In this document: positions 38,801 to 48,215 of the stretch, piece by piece
Layout: every line of letters begins with the position of its first letter
How positions within the stretch are numbered: position 1 is the first letter of the stretch
Assembly (NCBI GenBank): GCA_036023115.1
Contig: JAYKKT010000064.1
Span: forward strand, 8,955,001-9,019,000
Length of the DNA: 64,000 bases
Direction of reading: 5' to 3'
DNA from: Brasenia schreberi
Taxonomy: Eukaryota; Streptophyta; Magnoliopsida; Nymphaeales; Cabombaceae
The notes under the pieces: model-generated
Database searches by the model: none
Told to the model about the DNA's origin: nothing
What the model saw: only the letters and a program-made list of their open reading frames with translations
Program-made: the position numbers and the translations under genes

Positions 38801-41553
38801 GAAACTTGAGATATTGTGGCTAAACCTAAGGATAAAAAATAATTGGATGTAGATGATATATAAAGTAAAAACGCATAGTGATGACACCGTAGAAAGATAT
38901 AAAGCTCGACTAGTAGCTAAAAGATATAATAAAAAATATGGAATAGACTATGAAGAAACCTTTGCTCCGGTTGCTCGAATGACAACCATAAGAATTTTAA
39001 CAACTCTTAGTCCTATTAAAAATTGGAAGGTTTTTCAACTAGATGTTAAGAATGCTTTCTTGATTGATAAACTAAATAAAGAAATATATATGACTCCTTT
39101 GGGACTTGATGTCCCTAAAGATCATATTGTTAAACTAAACAAGATTTTGTATGGTCTTAAGCAAGCCCCTAAGGCCTGGTTTGACAAATTTGCACACTTC
39201 ATGCATATATATTTTTTTGTCTTGTTATAGTGACACTCATTATTTGTGAGAAAATCATATACAGTTATAGTAATTCTACTCTTGTATGTGGATGACAGAT
39301 CATCACTAGAAGTGATGAATATAGAAGTGATCATAAATAATTTGAAATGAAAGATCTTGGTTTACTTAGTTATTTTTAGGGAATTGAAATTGTATATAGA
39401 TAGAGGATATTTTGTCTCAAAAAAAAAATTTGAGTGAAATTGTTGGCAAGTCAGGTCTATCTAACCGACAAGAAGAATGTAGATACACCAGAGGTTCTTG
39501 GAACAAAATTGAGAGCAAAGGATGGAGAGAAATTGGGCAATTCAACACCTTACAGGCAACTCACTATCACTCGCCTAGATATATCTCACGGTGTTTACGC
39601 TGCAAGCCAGTTTCAACAAGCTCTTACTACTACCCATATGAGTGCAGTCATGAGAATTATCAGGTACATTAAGCACTCTATGGATAAGGGGGTGTTCTTA
39701 ACTTCCTCTTCTTCTCTTAACTTAACAATATATATTGATGTTGATTGGGATGAAGATGTCAATTGACACTCTGCGATTAGCTTTTGTGTATTTTTAAGTG
39801 AGTCATTCATCTCTTGGAGATGCAAGAAGCAACATAAGATATCTCTTTCCTCCATAAAAGCATAAGACTTCATGGATCACAGAAGTGCTGAGAGACATGG
39901 GAGTCACCCTAGAACAACCCTTCGTGATGTTTTGTGACAACACGAGTGTCATTTTCATTACATCTAACAACACTTTTCATGAAAGAACAAAGCATATTGA
40001 GATTGATTGTCACTTTGTTCGAGAGGAATGCTTAAACAAGAAGCTCACTTTATGTTATGTACTATTTGAAATGCAACTAGGAGACTTATTCACAAGTCAT
40101 TATCGGCTCCTAGATTTAGTTTTTTGTTAGACAAATTTTCGGTATAATACTGTATGTAATAGGATGGGCTAATAGGGCCCGTGTTAGGGTACTGGATAGC
40201 TAAGGTCATCAGGGCCCTGGCCCACCCCAACTAGCCGTTGGGGACTAGGGCTCCCCAATGGTTGGATGCTTCTCTCTCTTCACTCTTTGATGTAATTTAT
40301 TGTACATTCTTGCTCTATAAATAGAGTCTCTTACCTCTTAATAAAACAAGTTGTTTTAAAGCACCTTGACACTTGTTTGACTCTTGATTCTTTTGATATT
40401 TGACTTATATTGAGCATTGAAACACCAAGCTTTTGGTGAATCTGTGTTGTGACTATTCTCGGTTTGTTCAATTGACAATTGGTTGGGATTCCTTGAGCAA
40501 CTTGAAGGATCGTTTTCTCACTAGTACAGTACGGTTGCGAGTGTGGCATCGGTTCATTGGTGCTTGAGTGCAGGATACAGCTCTGATTGTGATGTATATA
40601 TTAATGTATTATATCACACGACCGAATATTATTATTTTCAATTAGATAGAGGAACAAAACTAGGAAAATAAATATTCTATACTGTATCACTACGAAATCC
40701 ACATTAACCATACTGGGTTAGCATTTTCGTTTTAAAAGATATTTAATATTATTTAGTACAAGGTCTGACATGTAACTACTAGTGTCTGTGTTTCGGTGAG
40801 TCTAACGTGTATACGATTAGTTGAAGGATGTACAGATGTAGATTCCAAAGGGGAGGATCCAAGACTGAAAATGGTTGGAAAAGGGCTGATTCCTTTTGGA
40901 GAACTACTTCTGTTTCTTGAGAGTAGGGAAAAGGCTATCCCAATCCAACCGGTAGAATATAAGATGGTGTCTAGGCTAGCACCATGATGTGAATTCGACT
41001 GCATTGACATTAGATTATTTTTCTACTCTGGTACATGATAAGTAAATTGAATTGGTACGTAAAAATCTGGAGCACCTAGATGTATTTTTGTATGACTCAG
41101 GAACACGAATTTAGATCTCCTATCTTAAGGTAACAGTTTCTATGTATCTGGCCCATTCTTGAAAACTTGCTCTTAAATTTTGAATTCTTACGAGCTTCTG
41201 AAGAAGAGGGTATCACTGATTCCTGATCCTGATAGAGGACCATTATGTTTTGAATTCTGCTTCTCATGTAGCTGTTTGAAGTGTGGGTGGACAGAATGGT
41301 CCTCCAAATAATAGCAAAACGAGGACAAAAGAATGGAATAATAGCTTGCAAGGGTCGAGTAAACTTACCAAGGATTAATGAACTGTGGAAGACAATGGGC
41401 ACTCTCAGTAACTTGAAGATTCCCCCCTTGTACTAAAAGCTATGTTGCATGGATACGGGTACGGTACCGGTACCCGGTACGGGTACGGGTATGGGGTACG
41501 CAATTTTCTAAAAAACTAAGGTACGGGTACGCCAGTATTAAAAAATTAAAAAA

Positions 41554-41589
<36 letters not shown>

Positions 41590-44500
41590 ATTATATAGAG
41601 CATTCTATATTTTAAAGAGCATTCTAGTGAATAATTTTATTCTAACTATGACTATGAGAATGCCATTTATATTCTTCTTCAAAGCAAGAACAATTAAACA
41701 ACAAACACGTACCAGAAGGAAAGATCTGAAACGAGCATAAAAAGCGATACCCATCATTGGGGTTGCAGTGCTTACCATAAGAGAATCAAGAGTTCCTCCT
41801 CAAGAAGCATCATTTCAAATCATAAATAAGAATAATGAAGTCAACAACATATAAGCAATACGTGCTTATATGTAACAGATGGAAAGAGTTTTACCATAAA
41901 TGTTCAGCCAAAATCAGTAGATTTCCTCTACTGCTTTCATTTTCAGTTTACAGTTTACATTTTGAAAAGAAGACAAATGAACAATTTCCAAAGGCAGGAG
42001 ATATTCTTGAATGACTTATATCTAAAACTCAGTGATGCATACCACATAACTTCCAGAAAACATAAAAGGTAGGATGGAGAGATGAAGGATAATAAGCCTG
42101 GCAACATCCTTGGGCCTCCGCTGCTTGCTGACATGGACTTGTAAATAGCAATGAAATCATATCTTCACAGGACTCAAGATTACAGATCATGCCTCGTTAG
42201 GCTTTTCTTTTTGACCTCAATGGTGAAACTGAGATTCCTCGAGGCAGAGAAATGGTAGACACAACATGAAGATCTATCTAATGTGTCATGAAGAACAAGG
42301 ACTCTGCCACATTGAGATGTCGGCAATGAGTTCCCAAAGTTGATCCATGAGAACCTTGAGATATCTGTTCTTAGTAGCAATCTCCTGCGGGTATGCAAGC
42401 AACCAAAGTTGTGTTTAATAACATGTCCAGGGAAACCTTCCTCCCTTCAAGATTCTGTTTAGGAGCTGGTTGTTGAGGTACGCAACTGAGGACCAACTTG
42501 TAGTTCAGTCCAAAATGATATTGAAATTAATTGGTCGATAGCATCTAATTAAATGCAATGGGGATCAAGGAAGTAATATTTGTTTATTCCAGGAATCCTT
42601 GGTTTTCACCCTACAAGTACTAAAGCATTTGTACAGAATGGTCGCCCCTTCTATGCCTATAAAAGATCTCCAAGTACCAAACTTGCTCTAGGACTCGGGG
42701 GAGGAAAACCCTAAACTTAAATTTGAGAGAGAGAGAGAGAGAATGTCACAGTCATCGTCATCCTTTGCAGATCCGAGACAGCCGTCGGCAGAGAAGCAAT
42801 ACGTGCTTCCGGTGGTTTTTCCTCAGGACCTCCCGATCGACTGCGCTGGATTCCTCGCCGTTATCTGCGGCGTCATGGGGGTCATGCTCAGGGTAAACTG
42901 CCTCTCTCTCTCGTTGTGTGTGTGTGCGCGTATCTAGTTTGATATTTTCAAATCGTTACCTGATTAGCGGTCGGCGGTCGGCCTGAGACGAAGCTACGAA
43001 GGAGAGTGACGCAGGAGGGAGGTGAGTGAGAAGGAGAGAGCAGAGCAGAAATCGGGAGGCAGGGGGGTTATAAACAGTTTGGATCAGATTCGGGTCAACT
43101 AACCCGCATCCGATCCATCCACGTACCGGATAACGGTACGTGGCATACCCATCTTCAAATACACGTACCAGTATACGTATTAACGTACCGGTACGCCACA
43201 ACGTGTATGGGTACGTACCCGACGTACCCATACCCGTACCCGGTACGTACCGGATACGGGTACGAGGCCCAAATGGGCGTACCCGTGCAACACAGACTAA
43301 AAGTCTAAGAGATCAGGGATGGATCCGAATCTGGACTTGAGTTTCAACTATGCAAAAGGTGCACTTTATGATTGTAGTAAGGTGTGGAAGGAACGCTTAG
43401 CAACCATGAGTGCCTGATGATTGCGGGGCTGGGTGGACATGCTGGCATAAATGTAATTCACCATTTGCTAATTGCATCTTCTTGAAATGTTAAGTGAATA
43501 ATCTAGTGTGAAGCTTCTGAATTGGAGAAGTCTTACCAATCAAACCAAACCAAGCCTCTTCCGACATATCACCATTGAGCTAGCTCTTGAGTCACATTAG
43601 CATTTAACTCCAAAGAAAACAAGATCAGTTTTCATGGTCTCCTTCCAGCACTTTAGTGGCCTTCCTCTGAAGTGTTCATTATTAATTTCTCGCACCTTCT
43701 AACTGGAGCCTTTATCTTCTATTGGTGCAATACCACCTCTTTCGATAAATAATCTCATTATGAGTCCGGCCTTTTGTTATTTACGTCAACATCTTCATTT
43801 TTATCATGAACATCCTTTGTCTTATCCTGTGTCTTATCCTTTGTCTTCATCTTCATTTCCGTAGTTTCTAGGTTCTTCCCATAGTTCTAGCTTGTCGTTG
43901 ACTTCTCTTATATCATCCACAAATACAATATCATCTATAAATAATATGCACCAAGGCACATGAGCTTAGTGCTGACCATGGTGTAACCTTATATTCACAC
44001 ACAGAAATCCGTTGATCCCTCATGAGTCCTAACTCAGATGATTAATCTATCATAGGTTAATATCTTTGATGATGCTATACATGTGTATGTATTTATTAGA
44101 TGTATTACTTCCTTCTCCAAGTTTTTCCACATATATCTTTTGTCACTGATAAAAACGAGTTGACTAGCTTAGAAATAATTTTGCACAAGGAAACCTCCGG
44201 AGAAAAAAAATCAAGGTTGCTTTACCGTAAGAGTGGAGCTGGAAGACCTAGTAGTTTATGCCAGTGTTAATGAATGCTATGAACAAAGTCATGATGGCAA
44301 AGAGGTTATCTGGAACCTCTGTCTAAGTGAGACTATTGTTGGCATTATCTATCCAAGCATCTAAACCGAGTTTTATATGAAAAACACATTTTGTTGGAGG
44401 CTTTTATATTGTGGAGGTTAGGCGTCCCATATTCAAGGAACAGGTCGTAAAACACCTTGCACTGATTGGTTCCTAAGGTTGTTCTACCGATGCCCTAAGA

Positions 44501-46744
44501 CAGTAGTTTATTTTTGTTGTTAGAGATTTTTGGTATCATTTATCAAAAGGAAAATAGTGAAGAAGATCAGTGCAGCCAGCTTCGTCTTAGATGACTCCCA
44601 GTGGACTTTTAAGCATTATAATCTTCTTATTTAGACTCTATTTTCACAATCAAAAGTCACACGATGAAAGAACATCAGATTATTGTATTTCTAAAATGAT
44701 GTTCGAGTCCTAAGCTTGATTCTGTGTCTGAAGAGAGTGGTACTATTTATTTAACATTTAGGCCCAAATATACTTACTGGGGCTGTCAATAAGTAGATTC
44801 TCTGTGAGGTTATAGGCAAGTTAGGACTAGATCTTTGTCTCAACTTGAAGGGGAGTGTCATAAAGGGAGTTTAGTAGGAGGGGCATTTTCTGTTACCCCC
44901 TTCCAACATTATCATCAGATATATTGGGCAACATAGCCCTAATGAAAAGACTGACGGTTCTCTCTCTCTCTCTCACTGTCTAGTGATTTCTCTTTCACTC
45001 TTCATCTCCCCCATCTCTATTCTTTCTCTCTGCCTAAGCACAACCAGCCACCCATATAGGTCTTTTTCACCTTAAACCACCACTACAAGTTGTTGTTGGC
45101 CGCCACCCGACAAACTACACCATTCACCATTGTGACCTTTCCACCGACCTTCCACAAGAAACCTTGATCTCTCTTGCTGCCCACCTACACATCATATCCT
45201 TCCATAATACCAAAGCAAATCACATGGTCTCTACCTTGCTGCCACTATACCCATATCAAAGCCATTATGGCACCCAACCCATTACCAGTCCCATCATGGT
45301 CAAAGCTGATCTGGAGTTGGATTATGAAATTCATTTGGACAAAGAATTGTGAGGGCAATGTCAGCAGATGCTTCTCATATAGCATGCACGAGTTATAACA
45401 GATATCTGAATACATGCAGGTGAGAGAAGAGCATAAAAGTGCACTAGAAGCTAATAGGATGCATGTCGGACGTGCATGGGAAGCATGAATCTTCAACCAT
45501 ATTCAATTTTCTGGTATATGTTATTGTGCTTTTCTTTCAGCATCCTGGGGCGTCATACATACCCCTTTCCTAATATGCTACCTGTTCTGCCTCGTTCCAC
45601 CTGCAACTGCAAGTTGAATAATAACTTTGTTCTGGATCACCTGGCTTTAGTACTCATTGTTTGCTCTTAAGCTTGTGGCAGTTAACACCACCCTTTCTCT
45701 GTATATATATAGTCAACTTTGATGCTCTCATCTCGTTGCTTTTGACTTTCATCCTTTTTATCACTGGATAAATCTGTATAATTAAACATAAAATTCTGTC
45801 AGATTGAAATATTTAAAGCCATTTACAATTTTTACCAACATTGACTTTACTTTCTGCTCCTGTTTGTGTTGGCTATGCAGCCAAAGTGGTCTGTTTGTGT
45901 TCACAGATCATGCCCTTGGAAAGTTCTGCTTGAAGCCTAGGCAGGAGTTTAGTTGGGACCAAAGGATAAAAGCAAGAAACAATTAAAAAAAGTGAATTTA
46001 TTAAAAGATAACAATAAGCACATAACATAATTGTGAACAAAATATTCAGCAGCAGCTGCTTCTCCAAAGGAAAAATACTGAAATTCGTTACTCTACTGTA
46101 GGCAGCCATTTAGGCATTCCGAGCCGCCTAAACGTTTTTGTATATGTCTACTTAAATAATTCTATGGTTTTATATGGCATTTCTGTGCTGCAAACAAAGT
46201 GTGTGGAAACTGCATTACTCTTTGACTCATGCAATATGCCACTTTCACCGAGATGTTGCAGCATTTGTCTTAATGTTGCATCTTTCATAATTTTCTCAGT
46301 GGAACCTGTTGCTGCGGAGCCAAAGTTCAATCCATTCACAGGTGCGGGGAGGCGCTTGGATGGGAAACCTTTGAAAGTTTCTGCTTCTAACTCCTTGCCT
46401 GCTGGAAATCCTCCATCATCTTCTTCTAATAATCAGCAACAGGCAAGCGCTTCCTCTTCAGGAAGGTCTGCTCCAGGGAAGCTTGTCTTTGGCTCCAATT
46501 CCAACAATGTTACGAAAGAAGCAAAGAAGGTATGTGATAATTGAAATAATTGGGTCATGGCTAAAACCTTCAGAAACTAAAATTACGATATGTACGTGTG
46601 CATGTTTGTGTCTATGTGCATGTGTGTAACCGTCATTTCTCTTCCTCTCTGCAGGATACCAAAAAGGAAGTCAAAGTTGAACCACCGAAAGAAGAACCTA
46701 AGTTTCAAGCATTCACTGGCAAGAAGTACTCGTTAAGGGGGTGA
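23888..46744 (+). CDS. UFD1: Ubiquitin fusion degradation protein 1 (UFD1), 9 exons, 313 aa
   Basis: Coding exons: 23888-23890, 24875-24952, 27853-27877, 27985-28017, 29085-29206, 29319-29449, 30989-31218, 46300-46529, 46655-46744. They sum to 942 nt and join in frame, all with GT-AG introns. The protein is an adaptor that, with NPL4, recruits ubiquitinated substrates to the CDC48/p97 unfoldase for proteasomal or ER-associated degradation. Residues about 2-190 form the UFD1 double-psi barrel ([46 protein letters not shown]). [20 protein letters not shown] follows. [13 protein letters not shown] is a CDC48-binding SHP box, and the C-terminus is [13 protein letters not shown]. The length is normal for plants. 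The start codon is the last codon of exon 1. Intron 7 is 15,081 bp and holds nested transposons; introns 1-6 and 8 are 984, 2900, 107, 1067, 112, 1539 and 125 bp. No coding lesion is seen, so the gene is probably functional. Confidence 0.93.
24875..24952 (+). CDS. UFD1: UFD1 exon 2
   Basis: Preceded by TTTTCTTGCAG and followed by GTTAAT. It encodes the start of the barrel ([17 protein letters not shown]). Phase 0 at both ends. Confidence 0.92.
26770..26960. repeat. Imperfect tandem duplication with (GA)n in UFD1 intron 2
   Basis: GAAATTGGGGAGG...AATTTCCCTATGATGG and GGAATTGAGGAG...AAATTTCCCTATGATG are two diverged copies separated by a GAGA run. Confidence 0.5.
27853..27877 (+). CDS. UFD1: UFD1 exon 3 (25-nt microexon)
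   Basis: Lies between TTTGCAG and GTAAGT. Encodes PHLESGDK plus one base, continuing exon 2 in the conserved family order. Confidence 0.9.
27985..28017 (+). CDS. UFD1: UFD1 exon 4 (33-nt microexon)
   Basis: Lies between TTACAG and GTGAGC. Encodes [11 protein letters not shown] across the junctions. Confidence 0.92.
29085..29206 (+). CDS. UFD1: UFD1 exon 5
   Basis: Lies between TTGCAG and GTATGC. Encodes [14 protein letters not shown] to GMIYMPYW. Confidence 0.94.
29319..29449 (+). CDS. UFD1: UFD1 exon 6
   Basis: Lies between GATGCAG and GTGAGT. Encodes [15 protein letters not shown] to [10 protein letters not shown] plus two bases. Confidence 0.94.
30989..31218 (+). CDS. UFD1: UFD1 exon 7
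   Basis: Lies between TTTGCAG and GTATCT. Encodes [11 protein letters not shown] to PLSTNTHAP plus one base. It is the last exon before the 15-kb transposon-filled intron. Confidence 0.93.
32463..32852 (+). repeat. Copia B left LTR
   Basis: Starts TGTAATAGGATGGGC and ends GTTTTCTCA. Shares TAGCCGTTGGGGACTAGGGC and TGGATGCTTCTCTCTCTTC with the right LTR. TATAAATAGAG (about 32657-32667) is a promoter candidate. Confidence 0.87.
32855..32866 (+). promoter_or_regulatory. Copia B primer binding site
   Basis: TGGTATCAGAGC, the classic plant copia site complementary to the 3' end of initiator tRNA-Met, lies two bases after the left LTR. Confidence 0.85.
33434..36707 (+). mobile_element. RTE-clade LINE, near full length, nested in Copia B
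   Basis: The 3,274-bp element starts ACTCCGCCCATGTAAGG and ends CTAGTATGGGAAAAGGCTTA then (GTTT)n. It is flanked by perfect 19-bp target duplications TTGTGGAATCAACTTCGAA at 33415-33433 and 36708-36726. Its 5' region has two 84-bp repeats (about 33640-33806). The long open frame has an AP-type endonuclease followed by reverse transcriptase, as in RTE elements. Other copies or scraps of this family occur at 5471, 10474, 20916, 43615, 54898, 55729 and 57126. Confidence 0.95.
33661..36668 (+). pseudogene. RTE endonuclease-reverse transcriptase ORF, inactivated
   Basis: The endonuclease (about 33820-34560) has [29 protein letters not shown] and [10 protein letters not shown]. Its usual QETKW motif reads LQKTKW, so the catalytic Glu is Lys. 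The reverse transcriptase (about 35220-36300) has [42 protein letters not shown] and [16 protein letters not shown] at 35440-35442 lies where relatives have Arg (CGA to TGA fits CpG decay). A roughly 10-bp deletion near 36378, seen against the copy at 20916, shifts the frame before [19 protein letters not shown]. The C-terminal part then runs to 36668. Confidence 0.92.
40155..40520 (+). repeat. Copia B right LTR
   Basis: Starts TGTAATAGGATGGGC and ends GTTTTCTCA. It is shorter than the left LTR because of indels around the GGCTAG/AACGGTTGG stretch. Confidence 0.86.
40521..41431. other. UFD1 intron 7 between Copia B and the hAT element
   Basis: No transposon end or recognised gene. A short open frame at about 40796-40987 (containing [16 protein letters not shown]) resembles nothing I know. 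Confidence 0.35.
41554..41588. repeat. (AT)n/(AC)n microsatellite in the hAT element
   Basis: TATATATA followed by ACACACAC close to the left subterminal repeats. Confidence 0.85.
42286..42384 (-). pseudogene. MED30: Captured terminal exon of MED30 (Mediator subunit 30)
   Basis: After a CCGCAG acceptor the minus strand encodes 32 codons, [20 protein letters not shown] then [12 protein letters not shown], and a TGA. This matches the conserved C-terminus of plant MED30, a head-module subunit of the Mediator complex (the family pattern is NKxLKxxIDQLRxLIxDISxWQSPCS). No upstream MED30 exons occur in the element, so this is a fragment. The text between it and the left subterminal repeats may be captured 3' UTR. 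The frame and acceptor are undamaged. Confidence 0.78.
42658..42664 (+). promoter_or_regulatory. Captured TATA box of the Asterix-like fragment
   Basis: TATAAAA lies 85 bp before the captured ATG. It is followed by AAACCCTAAAC-like text and a GA repeat (about 42724-42741), as expected for a housekeeping 5' UTR. Confidence 0.5.
42743..42892 (+). pseudogene. Captured exon 1 of protein Asterix (WDR83OS/PAT10)
   Basis: Fifty codons from ATG to a GTAAAC donor encode the N-terminus of the small ER membrane protein Asterix, a component of the PAT membrane-protein chaperone complex. The diagnostic text is [20 protein letters not shown] and then [15 protein letters not shown]. The family continues with YK-CSWLAL and two further hydrophobic helices; these are absent before the transposon end at 43295, so the gene is incomplete. 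The reading frame and donor are intact, and the promoter appears to have been captured with it. Splicing of this exon to UFD1 exon 8 would be out of frame. Confidence 0.82.
43615..43963 (-). mobile_element. Decayed RTE LINE fragment
   Basis: Reverse-strand text reads [15 protein letters not shown] and [10 protein letters not shown] (reverse transcriptase active-site region), then GGIAPIEDK and [14 protein letters not shown], matching the 3' half of the RTE ORF with an internal deletion and stops. Confidence 0.75.
43964..44844. other. UFD1 intron 7, no feature seen
   Basis: No recognisable coding or terminal-repeat structure. Confidence 0.35.
44845..45110 (+). repeat. Possible copia 3' end and LTR relic
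   Basis: CAACTTGAAGGGGAG followed directly by TGTCATAAAGGG has the form of a polypurine tract and LTR start. CT-rich and leader-like text follows. No partner LTR or right boundary was found. Confidence 0.3.
46300..46529 (+). CDS. UFD1: UFD1 exon 8
   Basis: Lies between TTTTCTCAG and GTATGT. It joins exon 7 across 15 kb in phase (G+TG = Val). Encodes [20 protein letters not shown] (CDC48-binding SHP box) and a Ser/Gln-rich linker to [10 protein letters not shown]. Confidence 0.93.
46655..46744 (+). CDS. UFD1: UFD1 exon 9
   Basis: Follows CTCTGCAG. Encodes a Lys/Glu-rich stretch and the terminal [15 protein letters not shown] with a TGA stop. Confidence 0.93.
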   Translation, partial: DTKKEVKVEPPKEEPKFQAFTGKKYSLRG

Positions 46745-47629
46745 TATTGTGCAGTGTACAGAAAAACTCCCCTTTGCCTTATAGGAGCTGAAAAGTACTT
46801 ACAAATTGATTCATCATGGGGATCAATTCCCTGTAAGTTGGTTCTTAGTTCTCATCTTTGTGGCTGTTTCTTTTAGTCAGCGTACAGATTGATGCCCATG
46901 GTAAAATATTGGTCAAATATTTATGAGAAATGGTATCATCATACAATATATCTTGAATATAAACTTTTTCTTTTTCTTTTTGTGGTTTTCTTGAATCTTT
47001 TAGATCATGTTCCAACGGTTTTTGTCAATGCAGAATGTTAATTTGATGATAAATTCTGGTATATTGTATAAGGTTTGAATTATCATCTGAGAGGGGTAAT
47101 AATTCTTCAACAAATATCCTTGGATGTTGATTTCTCGCATATATTATGTAGTGATGCATTTCCAACATAATTATATCTTGACACGAAGCTTGTGAAGGTT
47201 TTCTTGGATTGAAGAGTTTGCCGGTTCATAGATGCTGCCTCAATCTGTTTTTGTACAACAAATTTGGCGAAAACTTTTCTGGATAGATCCTTCCCTTTTT
47301 GGCAGATGTCTTAGCTTAGATCAAATCCAGGCCATCCAAATAGATGGATTCAGCACACCTAGGTTACTGAAGATCCACCACTATTAAACAGTCAAAATCC
47401 AGTTGGGGATTTCTTTCGACAATGCCATATGAAAAAATTGCCTGAAAAGAAAAACCATTTGGATTCACTTTTTTTCTAAGTGTGAAATTGATCATTCTGA
47501 ACCCGTTTATGAGGTCGGTTTTGCTACCCAGATGTCTGAATTATGAGCTAAATCTTGCAATTGATAAGGACATTATCCAACATTAGATCGATCTCGCGCA
47601 TGTATTGATCGCCACATGCAGAAAGTTTT
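46745..47629 (+). other. UFD1 3' UTR and downstream spacer
   Basis: No gene seen. The 3' UTR probably covers the first few hundred bases; no strong AATAAA was identified. Confidence 0.4.
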
Positions 47630-47880
47630 CCTTACCAGGCTGACCTTGAATAAGGAAGACAGCCAAATTTCTCCCTAGAGAAGTAGGATAAGCAAAGCAG
47701 CTGACTTGTAGGATATGATTCGATTCCACACACCAAGGAGTCCATTTTTGGAGAGAGCATTGATTTAGCTTTGCTTACCTTTTGTGTTGAAGCTGGACAA
47801 AGTCGCTGTAAACAAAGCGTCCAAGCTACGAACTTCTCTCCAAATAGAAGCACATCGTCAGCGAAGTTTAGGTGACCGGC
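47630..47880 (-). mobile_element. L1-type LINE reverse transcriptase relic
   Basis: Reverse-strand text HLNFADDVLLFGE carries the FADD active site and is followed by QKVSKAKSMLSPKM, the usual sequence after the active site in plant L1 elements. It differs from the RTE family elsewhere in the window. Both ends are lost. Confidence 0.7.
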
Positions 47881-47992
47881 CCCTCACACAGATGGGCTTC
47901 CATCTGCCCCATGAGATGCTAACAAGTCCCATTTAGTTGATGGTATAAACGAATAGGCAATTAAGAATACAAAGGACACCTAACTTTGATGC

Positions 47993-48215
47993 TAGACATG
48001 GCTGGTTCCCAATTGGCCCGGCAGTTTCAACTGGAATTCAACCGGCTGAATCCGAAAGTAGTGAAATTGAAACCAGAACCAGGCTTGGAATCGAGGACCA
48101 CTCGGTTTGGTTCAGTTCTGGTTTCACCTTTTATAAAACTGGAATTGAAACCAAATCGGAACAGGCAGTTCCAAACCGATGGTTTTGGTCTTTTTTCACA
48201 TTATCAACATCATCT
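47993..48215. repeat. hAT-like MITE, copy B, partial
   Basis: Starts TAGACATGGCTGG and shares GGCCCGGCAGTTTCAACTGG-like text with copy C. No right inverted terminus was found. Confidence 0.5.

Larger units (their letters stand above)
32996..40130 (+). pseudogene. Copia B gag-pol, decayed and interrupted
   Basis: The gag start ([20 protein letters not shown]) is cut by the LINE after about 420 bp and resumes at about 36727. The protease site reads [12 protein letters not shown], so the catalytic DSG is DSS. Integrase has [18 protein letters not shown] and [13 protein letters not shown] has [20 protein letters not shown] and [11 protein letters not shown], and the YVDD region is disrupted. RNase H-like text ends near 40130. 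Many stops and shifts are present. Confidence 0.85.
32463..40520 (+). mobile_element. Ty1/copia LTR retrotransposon (Copia B), nested host of an RTE LINE
   Basis: LTRs lie at 32463-32852 and 40155-40520, with a tRNA-Met primer site after the left one and copia-order gag-pol remains between. Removing the LINE and one target duplicate leaves about 4.8 kb. It lies inside UFD1 intron 7 in the sense orientation. No matching 5-bp flank was found. It carries many stops and frameshifts and is defective. Confidence 0.9.
41440..43295. mobile_element. Nonautonomous Pack-type hAT element with two captured gene fragments
   Basis: The 1,856-bp element is flanked by the perfect 8-bp target duplication ACTAAAAG (41432-41439 and 43296-43303), the size made by hAT transposases. 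Termini are CTATGTTGCATGG on the left and, read in reverse from the right, CTGTGTTGCACGG. Subterminal arrays of GGGTACG/GTACCGG words (about 41450-41530 and 43120-43270) are typical transposase-binding repeats. There is no transposase. Inside are a MED30-like terminal exon on the minus strand and the promoter plus first exon of an Asterix-like gene on the plus strand. It sits in UFD1 intron 7. Confidence 0.88.

Noticed and set aside
43137..43340. Open frame of repeated Val-Arg/Pro-type residues
   Set aside because: It is translation of the GTACGGGTAC subterminal repeats of the hAT element.
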